DNA of 64,000 bases, taken from Albibacterium profundi. GTDB taxonomy: Bacteria > Bacteroidota > Bacteroidia > Sphingobacteriales > Sphingobacteriaceae. The stretch covers positions 186,001 to 250,000 of the forward strand of contig NZ_JBBVGT010000003.1 in NCBI RefSeq assembly GCF_042159835.1, in the 5' to 3' direction. Each line of letters begins with the position of its first letter. Positions within the stretch are counted from its first letter, which is position 1. A program made the position numbers and the translations under genes. The notes beneath the pieces are model-generated. The model made no database searches and was not told the DNA's origin. It worked only from the letters and a program-made list of their open reading frames with translations. Shown here piece after piece: positions 22,315 to 31,016 of the stretch.

Positions 22315-23166
22315 ATGATTGCTGTTGTTTTTAGTGGTTCACGACTAGCAGATTGGCGCCTTGCAGAGAAAGGGAAGGTGCTGGCCGGTTTTAAAACCGT
22401 TGGAATTAACCCTCATCACAACGATGAAACTAAAATCGAGCAATTATTAAATAAGAATAATACACTGATTAACTATGCGGAAAAAATAAAAAGAATTTAC
22501 TTCTTCGGTGCGGGGGCGTCTTCGAAAGATAATGCTGAAATTGTTTCCAAAGCGTTTAATTCTTTCTTCCGCTTTGGCAAAGTGTATGTAGCACATGATT
22601 TAAAGGCAGCCGCCTTGGCAACTTGTGGTGATCATGCCGGCTTGGTTGGTATCATAGGGAGTGGATCAAATGCTGGTTACTTTAATGGTAGACGGGTGCT
22701 ACCTAACAATTACGGCTTAGGCTATATATTGGCAGATGAAGGTTCTGCAAACTGGTTGGGAAGAAATTTGTTGCAAGATTATATAACGAAGCTGATGCCA
22801 GCTGATTTGATTGCGAGTTTCGATGAAAAATATTCTCTTGATCGTAAATTGATTCTAGAGAAAGTTTATCGACACCCGAACCCTATCTTGTTTTTGAGCT
22901 CGTTTTCGGAGTTTATTTTTGAGAATAGGGAGCATGAGTACTTCCAAAATTTAATTAAAAGTGGATTTAACCTCATGTTTACAAAATATTTCCTTCCTTT
23001 TAAGCAGAAGCATCCCGATTTGAGCGTGAATTTTACGGGTAGTGTGGCTTATGACTATCAGGAATGGTTGAAGGAAGTGGCTGAAAGCCATGATTTTAAG
23101 GTAGGCGCTGTTATTAGAGAGCCTATTCATAATCTATTGAATTATTATTTAAATAAAAACAAGTAA
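22315..23166 (+). CDS. BadF/BadG-type protein with degenerate phosphate-1 motif
   Basis: A 283-residue paralog of the kinase at 19476, between pfkA and gapA (7 and 2 base gaps). Aligned with its paralog, the phosphate-1 motif DGGSTKTNW becomes FSGSRLADW, so Asp at position 6 is Phe and the S/T-K-T is lost, while VAHDLKAAALATCG, IIGSGSNAGYFNG, ADEGSANWLG and FTGSVAYDY remain. Loss of that Asp predicts little or no ATP-dependent phosphorylation. It may bind a sugar and act as a regulator or chaperone of the glycolytic operon, or still work as a kinase with another geometry. The gene is otherwise intact and well spaced, so it is under selection. Confidence 0.75.
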   Translation: MIAVVFSGSRLADWRLAEKGKVLAGFKTVGINPHHNDETKIEQLLNKNNTLINYAEKIKRIYFFGAGASSKDNAEIVSKAFNSFFRFGKVYVAHDLKAAALATCGDHAGLVGIIGSGSNAGYFNGRRVLPNNYGLGYILADEGSANWLGRNLLQDYITKLMPADLIASFDEKYSLDRKLILEKVYRHPNPILFLSSFSEFIFENREHEYFQNLIKSGFNLMFTKYFLPFKQKHPDLSVNFTGSVAYDYQEWLKEVAESHDFKVGAVIREPIHNLLNYYLNKNK

Positions 23167-23168
23167 AA

Positions 23169-24167
23169 ATGAAAATTGGAATTAACGGATTTGGAAGAAT
23201 CGGACGCTTAGCTTTTAGAGCTGCGATAAAAAGAGATGACATTGAAGTTGTTGGTATCAATGATTTGGTATCTCCTGATTATTTAGCATATATGCTAAAG
23301 TATGATTCTACACACGGAAGATTCGATGGTACCGTTGAAGAGAAAGACGGAAACCTTATTGTAAATGGAAAAACAGTACGTGTTACTGCAGAAAAAGATC
23401 CCGCAAATCTGAAATGGGATGAAATTGGTGCTGAAGTGATTTTGGAATGTACTGGTTTCTTTTTGACTCAGGAATTGGCTCAAAAACATATTGATGCAGG
23501 CGCAAAGAAAGTAGTTCTTTCTGCTCCGGCAAAAGATGATACGCCAACATTTGTCGTTGGTGTTAACCACAAAGAATTGAAAGCTGATCAGAAAATTGTT
23601 TCTAACGCGTCTTGTACGACAAACTGTTTAGCACCAATGGTAAAGGTATTGAATGATAACTTTGGTATTGTTGAGGGCTTGATGACTACTGTGCATGCGG
23701 TTACTGCTACACAAAAAACAGTTGACGGGCCTTCGCAAAAAGATTGGAGAGGTGGAAGAGGAGCTTATCAGAACATCATTCCTTCGTCTACTGGAGCTGC
23801 AAAGGCAGTAGGATTAGTAATACCTGAAATTCAAGGTAAATTGACAGGCATGTCTTTCCGTGTACCAGTAGCGGATGTTTCTGTAGTTGACTTGACTGTT
23901 CGCTTGGAAAAACCAACAAGCTATGAGCAAATTAAGAAGGCATTTAAGGACGCTTCTGAAGGCGAACTAAAGGGTGTGGTTGGGTACACTGAGGAAGACG
24001 TAGTTTCAGAAGACTTTAAAGGAGATCCTCGCACAAGTATTTTTGACGCAAAAGCAGGTATTGCACTGAATGATAACTTTGTAAAAGTAGTTGCTTGGTA
24101 TGATAATGAGTGGGGATATTCCAATAAATTAATTGATTTGGTTCAAGAAGTTGGTAAACTTTCTTAA
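23169..24167 (+). CDS. gapA: Glyceraldehyde-3-phosphate dehydrogenase, type I
   Basis: A 332-residue glycolytic dehydrogenase. NAD-binding GFGRIGR at residues 7-13, IND near residue 31, catalytic Cys149 in SNASCTTNCLAP, His176 in TTVHAVTATQ, and the C-terminal WYDNEWGYSNKL are all present. It follows the BadF-like gene by 2 bases and ends the pfkA operon before a strong terminator. Full length, no oddities. Confidence 0.97.
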   Translation: MKIGINGFGRIGRLAFRAAIKRDDIEVVGINDLVSPDYLAYMLKYDSTHGRFDGTVEEKDGNLIVNGKTVRVTAEKDPANLKWDEIGAEVILECTGFFLTQELAQKHIDAGAKKVVLSAPAKDDTPTFVVGVNHKELKADQKIVSNASCTTNCLAPMVKVLNDNFGIVEGLMTTVHAVTATQKTVDGPSQKDWRGGRGAYQNIIPSSTGAAKAVGLVIPEIQGKLTGMSFRVPVADVSVVDLTVRLEKPTSYEQIKKAFKDASEGELKGVVGYTEEDVVSEDFKGDPRTSIFDAKAGIALNDNFVKVVAWYDNEWGYSNKLIDLVQEVGKLS

Positions 24168-24175
24168 GGAAGCAA

Positions 24176-24227
24176 TTTCATAAAACAAAAAAGCGCAGAC
24201 TTGTCTGCGCTTTTTTGTTTTATGAAA
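24176..24227. terminator. Bidirectional terminator between gapA and cutC
   Basis: Perfect 24-bp arms (24176-24199 and 24204-24227) with loop CTTG; core stem AAAAAAGCGCAGA/TCTGCGCTTTTTT gives T runs in both directions. Serves converging gapA and cutC. Confidence 0.93.
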
Positions 24228-24234
24228 TTTTGTC

Positions 24235-24957
24235 TTACTCATTCAGTTTCAGAAGCAGGGATTTAATTTCTTCCTCACTGCTCTGAAATATAGCGTCACC
24301 CATGTTTTCAATATCGGGGTTATGGTAGTCCATCTTTGATTCTAATGTGGATTTTGCCGAGGCATGCCATTCGCTTGCCGGAATCAACTCTTTCAAGAAT
24401 TTAATATTCGTTGATTTAACTCCGGAGCCTGGCATAATGGTAATGCGATCGTTCGCTTGTTCGATAAGTTGCTTCAACGTCGCCGAGCCTTCGATGACAG
24501 TATTCTTTAAGCCAGAAGTGAGGATACGATCGCAACCGGTTTCTATGACGTCTTCTAGTGCTATCTCCGGGTCGTTGCATGCATCAAAAGCACGGTGGAA
24601 GGTGACGCCCATTGGTCTGGCTAATTCAACAAGTTCCCGGGTTCGTTTGACATCAATGCTTCCGTCAGGAAGAAGGATGCCAATCACTATGCCACTGAAC
24701 CCAAGATTCTTGCAGATAAGAATATCTTGCTTGATTATTTCAAATTCAGCGTCGGTGTAAAGAAAATCTCCGCTGCGAGGGCGGATAAGTACATAGGTGT
24801 CGATATTTATGTGCTGCTTCGTGAGTTTAAGAGTGCCATAGGAAGGAGTTGTGCCACCCTCACTCAGGTTCTCACAAAGTTCGATGCGGTCTGCACCAGC
24901 TTTTTGAGCGATTATTGCGGAGGCGAACGAACTAGCGCATATTTCTAATTTCTTCAT
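24235..24957 (-). CDS. cutC: CutC family protein
   Basis: A 240-residue TIM-barrel protein of the CutC family. Starts KLEICASSFASAIIAQKAGA with DRIELCENLSEGGTTPSYGT, then GVTFHRAFDACNDPEIAL and MPGSGVKSTNI, all typical. The family was linked to copper homeostasis in E. coli; later work attributes part of that phenotype to neighbouring RNA, so the enzymatic role is unclear. It ends at the shared terminator with gapA and lies about 30 bases downstream of the asparaginase-like gene on the same strand. Confidence 0.93.
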   Translation of the reverse strand: MKKLEICASSFASAIIAQKAGADRIELCENLSEGGTTPSYGTLKLTKQHINIDTYVLIRPRSGDFLYTDAEFEIIKQDILICKNLGFSGIVIGILLPDGSIDVKRTRELVELARPMGVTFHRAFDACNDPEIALEDVIETGCDRILTSGLKNTVIEGSATLKQLIEQANDRITIMPGSGVKSTNIKFLKELIPASEWHASAKSTLESKMDYHNPDIENMGDAIFQSSEEEIKSLLLKLNE

Positions 24958-24989
24958 GATCGTAGTCGGGCTATCTTAGCGTATTCTGC

Positions 24990-26018
24990 TTAGTAAATGC
25001 TTTTTCCTTTGATGAGCGTGTCTTGTTTTTCTTGATTACATACGGCATAACTAAATCCTTGTTGAAGGGCATAAGATCCATATTCGCCATTTTTATTGAG
25101 TGCTAGGAAACCTACCTGAATCTCCTTGGCCTTTTCTGGCTTCTTCTTGATAATACGCTCGACGGCCTCTTTACACGCGTCTTCTGGGCTGTATCCTTGA
25201 CGCATTAGCTCAACTACCAGAAAGCTTCCAACGGTTCGGATTACTTCCTCGCCTACGCCCGTCGCAGTAGCTCCACCAATTTCGTTGTCGACATATAAAC
25301 CTGCCCCGATGATAGGGCTATCGCCAACACGACCTCTCATTTTGAAAGCCATACCACTGGTGGTGCAGGCTCCTGATAGATTGCCGTTGGCATCCAATGC
25401 CAACATGCCGATTGTATCATGGTTGTACTGATTACCTGGTAGTTTATTTGGTGAAAACCGTTGGTTTTCAATATTGATGATAGGTTTATATTCGCCCTCC
25501 TTTAACCATTCTTTCCAAGCTTTTTCTGATTCTGGAGTCAATAGATTTTCTTCCTTGAAACCATTCTCTAAAGCAAATTGGCGGGCGCCGACGCCGACAA
25601 GCATTACGTGCGGTGTTTTTTCCATAACCTGTCGTGCGACTGAGATTACGTGGGTTATGTTTTCAACGGCAGCAACTGAACCACAGTTCCCAAATTCATC
25701 CATGATGCAAGCGTCTAAGGTGACATAGCCATCGCGGTCGGGGAAGCCTCCTTTCCCGACGGTTTGGTTTTTTAGATCTGCTTCTGGTACCATCACCCCT
25801 TGTTCAACTGCATCCAATGCTCGTCCTCCATTTTTTAATACCTCCCAGGCAGCTAAATTAGCAGCTACGCCAAAGTCCCACGTTGATATAACAATGGGTG
25901 CATTTTTTTTAGAACGATTTGGGTAGTTAAAAGGTGCCATTGAACTGAGACTTGTAAATGAACCTATTGATAGTGAGCCAACAAGGCCGGATTTTAGAAA
26001 TGCTCTGCGATTAATCAT
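24990..26018 (-). CDS. Isoaspartyl peptidase/N4-(beta-GlcNAc)-L-asparaginase family protein, exported
   Basis: A 342-residue Ntn hydrolase (asparaginase_2, glycosylasparaginase type). The ATG at 26018 is preferred over 26135: it gives MINRRAFLKSGLVGSLSIGS, a twin-arginine-like signal peptide, and avoids overlap with the divergent gene. Self-processing occurs before the nucleophile Thr202 in YNHDTIGMLALD; RGRVGDSPIIGAGLY and ATGVGEEVIRTVG are substrate motifs. These enzymes cleave GlcNAc-Asn bonds or beta-aspartyl peptides in the periplasm. It is divergent from the NlpC/P60 gene and fits a role in recycling or scavenging of cell-wall and glycoprotein material. Confidence 0.88.
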   Translation of the reverse strand: MINRRAFLKSGLVGSLSIGSFTSLSSMAPFNYPNRSKKNAPIVISTWDFGVAANLAAWEVLKNGGRALDAVEQGVMVPEADLKNQTVGKGGFPDRDGYVTLDACIMDEFGNCGSVAAVENITHVISVARQVMEKTPHVMLVGVGARQFALENGFKEENLLTPESEKAWKEWLKEGEYKPIINIENQRFSPNKLPGNQYNHDTIGMLALDANGNLSGACTTSGMAFKMRGRVGDSPIIGAGLYVDNEIGGATATGVGEEVIRTVGSFLVVELMRQGYSPEDACKEAVERIIKKKPEKAKEIQVGFLALNKNGEYGSYALQQGFSYAVCNQEKQDTLIKGKSIY

Positions 26019-26063
26019 AGGGTGAAGATACGGAAAACAGTCAATTATTTTGTAGATTGCGGT

Positions 26064-27290
26064 ATGAAATCCATGAGATATAAATTTCTTTTTATCAGTA
26101 TATTGATTATGATCGGTAATACACTTTTTGCCCAAAATTGGGTGAATGTGAAGGACACGGAAAGCTTTAGCAAATGGCAGGACTTTGTCCTGGAAATCAA
26201 GGAGACCTATGCTCCTGATGGACGCGACGTTTATTTGTCAGTATATGACAATGACAGTCAGGAAGGTGAATATATTATAGAGACTTCCTCGACTGATATT
26301 TTGACTTATATTCAAGATCAAAAGAAGGCTTCAGGTCTGCCATTTACGGTTAAATTATTGCCGGACGATAATTTGAAAGGACATGTGAAGGGGCTAATTA
26401 ACCTTTCGGTTGCAAATCTACGTACTCGCCCCAGCCATTCCGCCGAGATGGCTACTCAGACTTTATTAGGTACACCGGTTGATGTATTGAAAAAACTTGG
26501 CGGATATTACCTCATTCGTACGCCAGAGGGCTATCTAGCATATGTAGATCATTATGGTGTGGAGTTGAAAACTGAGAACGAGCTAAATGATTGGTCAACG
26601 TCAGAGAGAGCAATTTTTATTGCTGACTATGGACATGCTTATAAAGAAGCCGATGTGGAATCGAGTCGCGTATCGGATTTAGTGCTCGGGAATATTTTAA
26701 TGGTTGTAGAGAAAAATGGCGCTTATTGGCGATTGAAATATCCAGACGGTAGAGAGGGTTTTGTAAAAAGTAGTCAACTAACGGATTATAACGACTGGAA
26801 AGCAATGATAAAACCTGAAGCGGATGGTGTTCTTGAGGTTGCGAAGAGAATGGTAGGAGTGCCTTATTTGTGGGGTGGGACTTCGATTAAAGGGGTTGAC
26901 TGCAGTGGCTTTACTAAGACAAGTTATTTTATGAATGGGTTGATTATTCCTCGTGATGCATCACAGCAGTATCGTCAAGGAGAAGAACTTGATGTGATGA
27001 CTAACGGCGACCTGGATGTGAAAAAGGCGATCGATAATCTTAAAAAAGGTGATTTAATATTTTTCTCTGCATCTAAAGAAACGAATCCAAGGCAACCGAT
27101 TACTCATGTTGCCATTTACATGGATAATGGTGAATTTATTCATGCAGCAGGTATTGTACGTATTAATAGCTTTGACCCGGCTGCAGATAATTATGATAGT
27201 CAATCGCTTACGATAGTAGGAGCGAGACGCTATTTAGGTAATGAAAATTTCATAGCGAGCCATGCTTTGGAAGACAAACAAGGATATTAA
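26064..27290 (+). CDS. Exported NlpC/P60 (C40) peptidase with SH3 domains
   Basis: About 408 residues from ATG 26064 (an earlier ATG at 26022 gives no signal sequence at the N-terminus and crowds the divergent promoter). Signal peptide MRYKFLFISILIMIGNTLFA; two bacterial SH3 domains (NLSVANLRTRPSHSAEMATQ and SDLVLGNILMVVEKNGAYWR); C-terminal C40 peptidase with Cys in GVDCSGFTKTSYFMNG, His in PITHVAIYMDNG and the third residue in FIHAAG. The layout is that of YkfC-like gamma-D-Glu-L-diamino-acid peptidases acting on murein peptides. The next gene (3 bases) is an L-Ala-D/L-Glu epimerase, which uses the dipeptide such peptidases release. Confidence 0.9.
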   Translation: MKSMRYKFLFISILIMIGNTLFAQNWVNVKDTESFSKWQDFVLEIKETYAPDGRDVYLSVYDNDSQEGEYIIETSSTDILTYIQDQKKASGLPFTVKLLPDDNLKGHVKGLINLSVANLRTRPSHSAEMATQTLLGTPVDVLKKLGGYYLIRTPEGYLAYVDHYGVELKTENELNDWSTSERAIFIADYGHAYKEADVESSRVSDLVLGNILMVVEKNGAYWRLKYPDGREGFVKSSQLTDYNDWKAMIKPEADGVLEVAKRMVGVPYLWGGTSIKGVDCSGFTKTSYFMNGLIIPRDASQQYRQGEELDVMTNGDLDVKKAIDNLKKGDLIFFSASKETNPRQPITHVAIYMDNGEFIHAAGIVRINSFDPAADNYDSQSLTIVGARRYLGNENFIASHALEDKQGY

Positions 27291-27292
27291 AG

Positions 27293-28384
27293 ATGCCAAT
27301 ACATTTGAACAATAAAGGCCTGTCGTCTTTTTTTGACGATGCTGTTTCTCGTAAAATGGGAAAGTTTACACTTCATTACAAACCCTACTCGTTAAAATTA
27401 AATCATGTTTTCACCGTCGCTAGTGGCTCTAGGACATCAACTCCTGTGGTATTGGTGGCTTTGGAGTACGAAGATGTGATCGGTTACGGCGAAGCGTCCA
27501 TGCCTTTTTATTTAGGAGAAAGTCACGATACGGTATTAGACTTTTTGAATCGGGTCGATTTATCTCCCTTTTCGAATCCGTTTTTAACTGAAGATATCTT
27601 GTGCTATGTCGATCGAATAATGCAGAAGAACACGGCTGCAAAAGCATCGTTGGATATAGCTCTCCACGATTTGTTAGGTAAATTAATGCAACAGCCCTGG
27701 TATAAGATATGGGGGCTTAACCCGAAGAATACACCTGACACATCATTTACGATTGGCATTGATACACCTGATGTGGTTCGCGAGAAAGTGAAGGAAGCGT
27801 CAGCGTATAAAATTCTTAAGGTAAAGTTAGGTTTAGATAGTGATAAGAGCATGATTGAAACCATCCGAGAAGCAACGAACACACCGATTTGTGTTGATGT
27901 GAATCAAGGTTGGAAAAATAAAGAAGAGGCTCTAGAGATGGCGCATTGGTTGGCAGAACGAGGCGTGGTTTTTATCGAGCAGCCTATGCCTAAGGAAGCG
28001 ATAGATGACAATGCGTGGTTGACCGAGAGGAGTCCATTGCCGACTATCGCAGATGAAGCGGTTCAACGTCTTTCTGATGTTTCAAAAATTAATGGTGTAT
28101 ATAATGGCATTAATATCAAATTGATGAAATGTACTGGTCTGAGAGAAGCCCACAGAATGGTGGAATTAGCGAAAGAATATGATTTGAAAGTGATGCTGGG
28201 CTGTATGACAGAAACGTCGTGTGCGATTAGCGCCGCAGCACAATTAGCACCAGTAGTTGATTGGGCTGACTTAGATGGGGCGCTCTTAATAGGGAACGAC
28301 GTCTATGATGGTATGTGGGTTGACCAAGGGAAGATTATGTTATCGGAACGTCCTGGAATTGGAATTGACTTTGCAAAAAATTGA
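27293..28384 (+). CDS. Dipeptide (L-Ala-D/L-Glu) epimerase
   Basis: A 363-residue enolase-superfamily enzyme, muconate-lactonizing subgroup. Catalytic KxK in ILKVKLGLDS, metal ligands Asp in ICVDVNQGW, Glu in VFIEQPMP and Asp in PTIADEAV, and the opposite Lys in NIKLMKCTGLR. The final DLDGALLIGNDVYDGM is typical of Ala-Glu epimerases. Homologs usually begin near MGKFTLHYKPYSLKLNHVFT, so ATG 27356 is an alternative start; the given start sits 3 bases after the peptidase stop. The pair makes a murein-peptide recycling operon (inference from families plus spacing). Confidence 0.9.
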   Translation: MPIHLNNKGLSSFFDDAVSRKMGKFTLHYKPYSLKLNHVFTVASGSRTSTPVVLVALEYEDVIGYGEASMPFYLGESHDTVLDFLNRVDLSPFSNPFLTEDILCYVDRIMQKNTAAKASLDIALHDLLGKLMQQPWYKIWGLNPKNTPDTSFTIGIDTPDVVREKVKEASAYKILKVKLGLDSDKSMIETIREATNTPICVDVNQGWKNKEEALEMAHWLAERGVVFIEQPMPKEAIDDNAWLTERSPLPTIADEAVQRLSDVSKINGVYNGINIKLMKCTGLREAHRMVELAKEYDLKVMLGCMTETSCAISAAAQLAPVVDWADLDGALLIGNDVYDGMWVDQGKIMLSERPGIGIDFAKN

Positions 28385-28473
28385 TAGTCAGCTATTAAAA
28401 TGGCTAGATTATTGATGCTTAGTATGGGTAAGTTGTGGTGCCTGTTTTAACCTACATGTAAATTTGAACGAAT

Positions 28474-29037
28474 ATGCTTAATAAAAATCAACCTCAAACA
28501 AGAAGTTTATTGGTGTCAGAGCCATTCATGTTAGATCCTAATTTCAATCGCTCTGTAGTATTGCTCGCGGAGCATAATGACCAGGGAAGTATGGGGTGGG
28601 TGCTTAATCAGCCGTCCAACTTGGTATTAAGTGATGTAATGGACGATATATATGACGCTGACTTCCGTCTTTTTATCGGCGGTCCAGTTGGACAAGATTC
28701 TATTCAGTTTGTTCATAAGTGTTATGATAAGTTGAATAGTGGGATCGACTTAGGTGAAGGTGTTTATTGGGGAGGAAATTTCGAAAGTCTGAAGCTATTA
28801 ATTGAAAACGATCAAATTCAGCAAGACGAAGTTAAATTCTTTTTAGGATATTCGGGTTGGACAGCTGGGCAGCTGGGTCAAGAACTTAGAGAAAATACCT
28901 GGATGGTAAGCAATTCCTACCATCCAGATATCATATTTGTTGATGATGAAGAGAATCTATGGAAAGAAGCGGTGGTTAATCTAGGACCGAAATATGCTCA
29001 CGTGGCACAATTTCCTAAGAACCCCATGTGGAATTGA
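28474..29037 (+). CDS. YqgE/AlgH family protein
   Basis: A 187-residue protein of UPF0301. RSLLVSEPFMLDPNFNRSVV, LLAEHNDQGSMGWVLNQPSN, FIGGPVGQDSIQFVH and FLGYSGWTAGQLGQELRENT are the family signature segments. The family has a conserved alpha/beta fold but no agreed biochemical role (AlgH in Pseudomonas is a regulator). Stand-alone gene; the NtrC-type gene converges on it. Confidence 0.93.
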   Translation: MLNKNQPQTRSLLVSEPFMLDPNFNRSVVLLAEHNDQGSMGWVLNQPSNLVLSDVMDDIYDADFRLFIGGPVGQDSIQFVHKCYDKLNSGIDLGEGVYWGGNFESLKLLIENDQIQQDEVKFFLGYSGWTAGQLGQELRENTWMVSNSYHPDIIFVDDEENLWKEAVVNLGPKYAHVAQFPKNPMWN

Positions 29038-29049
29038 TATTCCTAACTT

Positions 29050-30483
29050 TTAACTTTCCCTTTTTAATCCGTATTTTTCTATCTTACTGTAGAGATGGCT
29101 ACGTTGGATTTCAATATCATCTGCAGTTTTTGAAACATTCCACGAATTTTTCTCAAGCTTATACTTTATGAAATTTTTCTCGGTTTGATCTTTGTAGTCT
29201 TGAAACGATTCAAAACGGTCATAATCTAATTCTGCTGATACCGGATGTCCATTTTGTGATTCTTCTGCACGATTGTTTCCGTTGTGACCATTCGAACTGC
29301 TTATCGCGGCCGGATTCGCATACGTAACAATGTCTTTGTGTGTTATTACCTTGTCGCTTAATATGATCAGCCGTTCAACCATATTTCTCAATTCGCGGAT
29401 ATTACCCGTCCAAGGCATGGTTTTTAGCGCGTTGATTGCAGCCGGTTCAAACTTTTTTTCGGGCATGCCATACTCTGCACATATTTCTGCACAAAATTCT
29501 TTGGCGATAATGGGTATATCATCACTACGTTCTATCAAAGGGGGAACATGTATCAATATGACACTTAACCTATGGTATAAATCCATCCGAAATGTATTGT
29601 TCTCGATCTCGGCTAATAAATCCTTGTTCGTAGCAGCGATAACACGTACATTTACTTCGATTTCCTTCTCACCACCAACTCGAGTTATTTTATTTTCCTG
29701 TAAAGCGCGAAGAACTTTTGCTTGTGCTGATAGGCTCATATCCCCGATTTCGTCGAGAAACAAGGTTCCATTGTCAGCTTGTTCGAATTTCCCGATACGT
29801 TGTTTTACGGCCGATGTAAAGGAGCCTTTTTCATGACCAAAGAGTTCACTTTCAATTAGCTCAGACGGTATTGCTGCACAGTTAACTTCAATAAGCGGTG
29901 CATTGGCACGGTTAGATTTTTCATGTAACCAGCGGGCTACTAATTCTTTACCGCTACCATTGGCACCTGTTATCAGTACACGGGCATCGGTAGGAGCTAC
30001 TCTTTCAATGGTTTCCTTAATACGGGTAATCGGCTCTGAGTCACCAAGAATTTCGCGAGTTTTACTAGCCTTACGTTTTAAAACTTTCGTTTCAGTGACT
30101 AAGGTGCTTCTCTCTAGCGCATTCCGAACCGTGATCAACAAACGATTTAAATCAGGTGGTTTAGATATGAAGTCAAAAGCACCCTTTTTACTAGCTTCCA
30201 CGGCAGTTTCGACCGTGCCATGACCAGAAATCATAATAAACGGAAGATCGGGTTTGATTTTGAGTGCATCAGATAGCACTTCCATGCCGTCCATTCGACT
30301 CATTTTTATGTCACATAATACTAAATTAATAGTATCCTTCTTAATGATCTCTAAACCATCGATTCCATTGTCTACGTCAATGACAACGTAGTTTTCGTAT
30401 TCTAATATTTCTCGTAAAGTGCTGCGGATAGCTCTTTCATCATCGATGATTAAAATCTTAGTACTGTTTTTCTTGCTTGGCAT
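29050..30483 (-). CDS. Sigma-54-type response regulator (NtrC family)
   Basis: A 477-residue regulator: receiver domain with phosphoacceptor D58 (LVLCDIKMSRMDG), AAA+ ATPase with Walker A GANGSGKE (173-180) and Walker B LFLDEIG (241-247), and a Fis-type helix-turn-helix C-terminus (NVSKTADDIEIQRSHLYSKI). The sigma-54 contact loop, normally GAFTGA, is GSFTSA at 220-225. Phosphorylation normally releases the ATPase to open sigma-54 promoters. No histidine kinase gene is adjacent, so the partner is unknown. The A-to-S and G-to-S changes may alter sigma-54 contact. Confidence 0.92.
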   Translation of the reverse strand: MPSKKNSTKILIIDDERAIRSTLREILEYENYVVIDVDNGIDGLEIIKKDTINLVLCDIKMSRMDGMEVLSDALKIKPDLPFIMISGHGTVETAVEASKKGAFDFISKPPDLNRLLITVRNALERSTLVTETKVLKRKASKTREILGDSEPITRIKETIERVAPTDARVLITGANGSGKELVARWLHEKSNRANAPLIEVNCAAIPSELIESELFGHEKGSFTSAVKQRIGKFEQADNGTLFLDEIGDMSLSAQAKVLRALQENKITRVGGEKEIEVNVRVIAATNKDLLAEIENNTFRMDLYHRLSVILIHVPPLIERSDDIPIIAKEFCAEICAEYGMPEKKFEPAAINALKTMPWTGNIRELRNMVERLIILSDKVITHKDIVTYANPAAISSSNGHNGNNRAEESQNGHPVSAELDYDRFESFQDYKDQTEKNFIKYKLEKNSWNVSKTADDIEIQRSHLYSKIEKYGLKRES

Positions 30484-30564
30484 TTATGTGAATAATTGTG
30501 TCGTTCAAATCTATACAAGAATAAAGATAATAGGTAACTATTACAACTAACATGTAAAAATAAA

Positions 30565-30931
30565 AAGCAAACCGATAAGCCGGATTCTGTGATGAAGTTA
30601 AATTCATTACTGTCATTTATCTAGACTCACCATTGCTGATGAGCTCAAACGACCTACCCGTTTCAAATTTGTCTTAAACAAAGAGAGCGGGCAACTCTCA
30701 TTTCGAAACCTATTTGGTCTTTCAACTCTCGGGGTTTACCGCGATGCATGTCACCATACAAAGCCGGGAGCTCTTACCTCTCGTTTTCACCCTTATCTTG
30801 TTTCCAAGACGGTTTATTTTCTGTGGCACTTTCCATCAATAATAATTGTCTTCCCGTTAGGAAGCGAGATACCCTATGTTGCCCGGACTTTCCTCCATAA
30901 AGTTATTATGGCGACAGTATGGCTTGCTTTT
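30565..30931 (-). ncRNA. rnpB: RNase P RNA
   Basis: On the minus strand the sequence contains GGAGGAAAGTCCGGGCAACA near the 5' end, the catalytic-core signature of bacterial class A RNase P RNA, and ends with CGGCTTATCGGTTTGC. The terminal helix forms between AAAGCAA near 30930 and TTGCTTT near 30566. Length about 367 bases is normal. It processes the 5' end of pre-tRNAs with the RnpA protein. Ends are set from the terminal pairing and may be off by a few bases. A perfect -7 box TATCTTTG lies just upstream. Confidence 0.95.
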
Positions 30932-30946
30932 TATTATTTACAGATG

Positions 30947-30954
30947 CAAAGATA
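30947..30954 (-). promoter_or_regulatory. rnpB -7 element TATCTTTG
   Basis: Exact TAnnTTTG on the minus strand, 16 bases before the inferred 5' end of rnpB. No clear TTTG -33. Confidence 0.5.
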
Positions 30955-30983
30955 CGAATTATTAAAATTATCTAATAAATAAG

Positions 30984-30991
30984 TACTTTTG
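30984..30991 (+). promoter_or_regulatory. -7 element TACTTTTG
   Basis: TAnnTTTG-type box 26 bases before the ATG at 31017, divergent from the rnpB promoter. Confidence 0.45.
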
Positions 30992-31016
30992 CGCAAACGT
31001 TAATTTCTTTAGTAAT

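Noticed and set aside
24176..24227. Mobile-element inverted repeat
   Set aside because: The stem has a tiny loop and T runs at both ends between converging genes; it is a terminator.
26022..26063. Upstream start for the NlpC/P60 gene
   Set aside because: It would put a non-signal sequence before the signal peptide and crowd the divergent asparaginase promoter.
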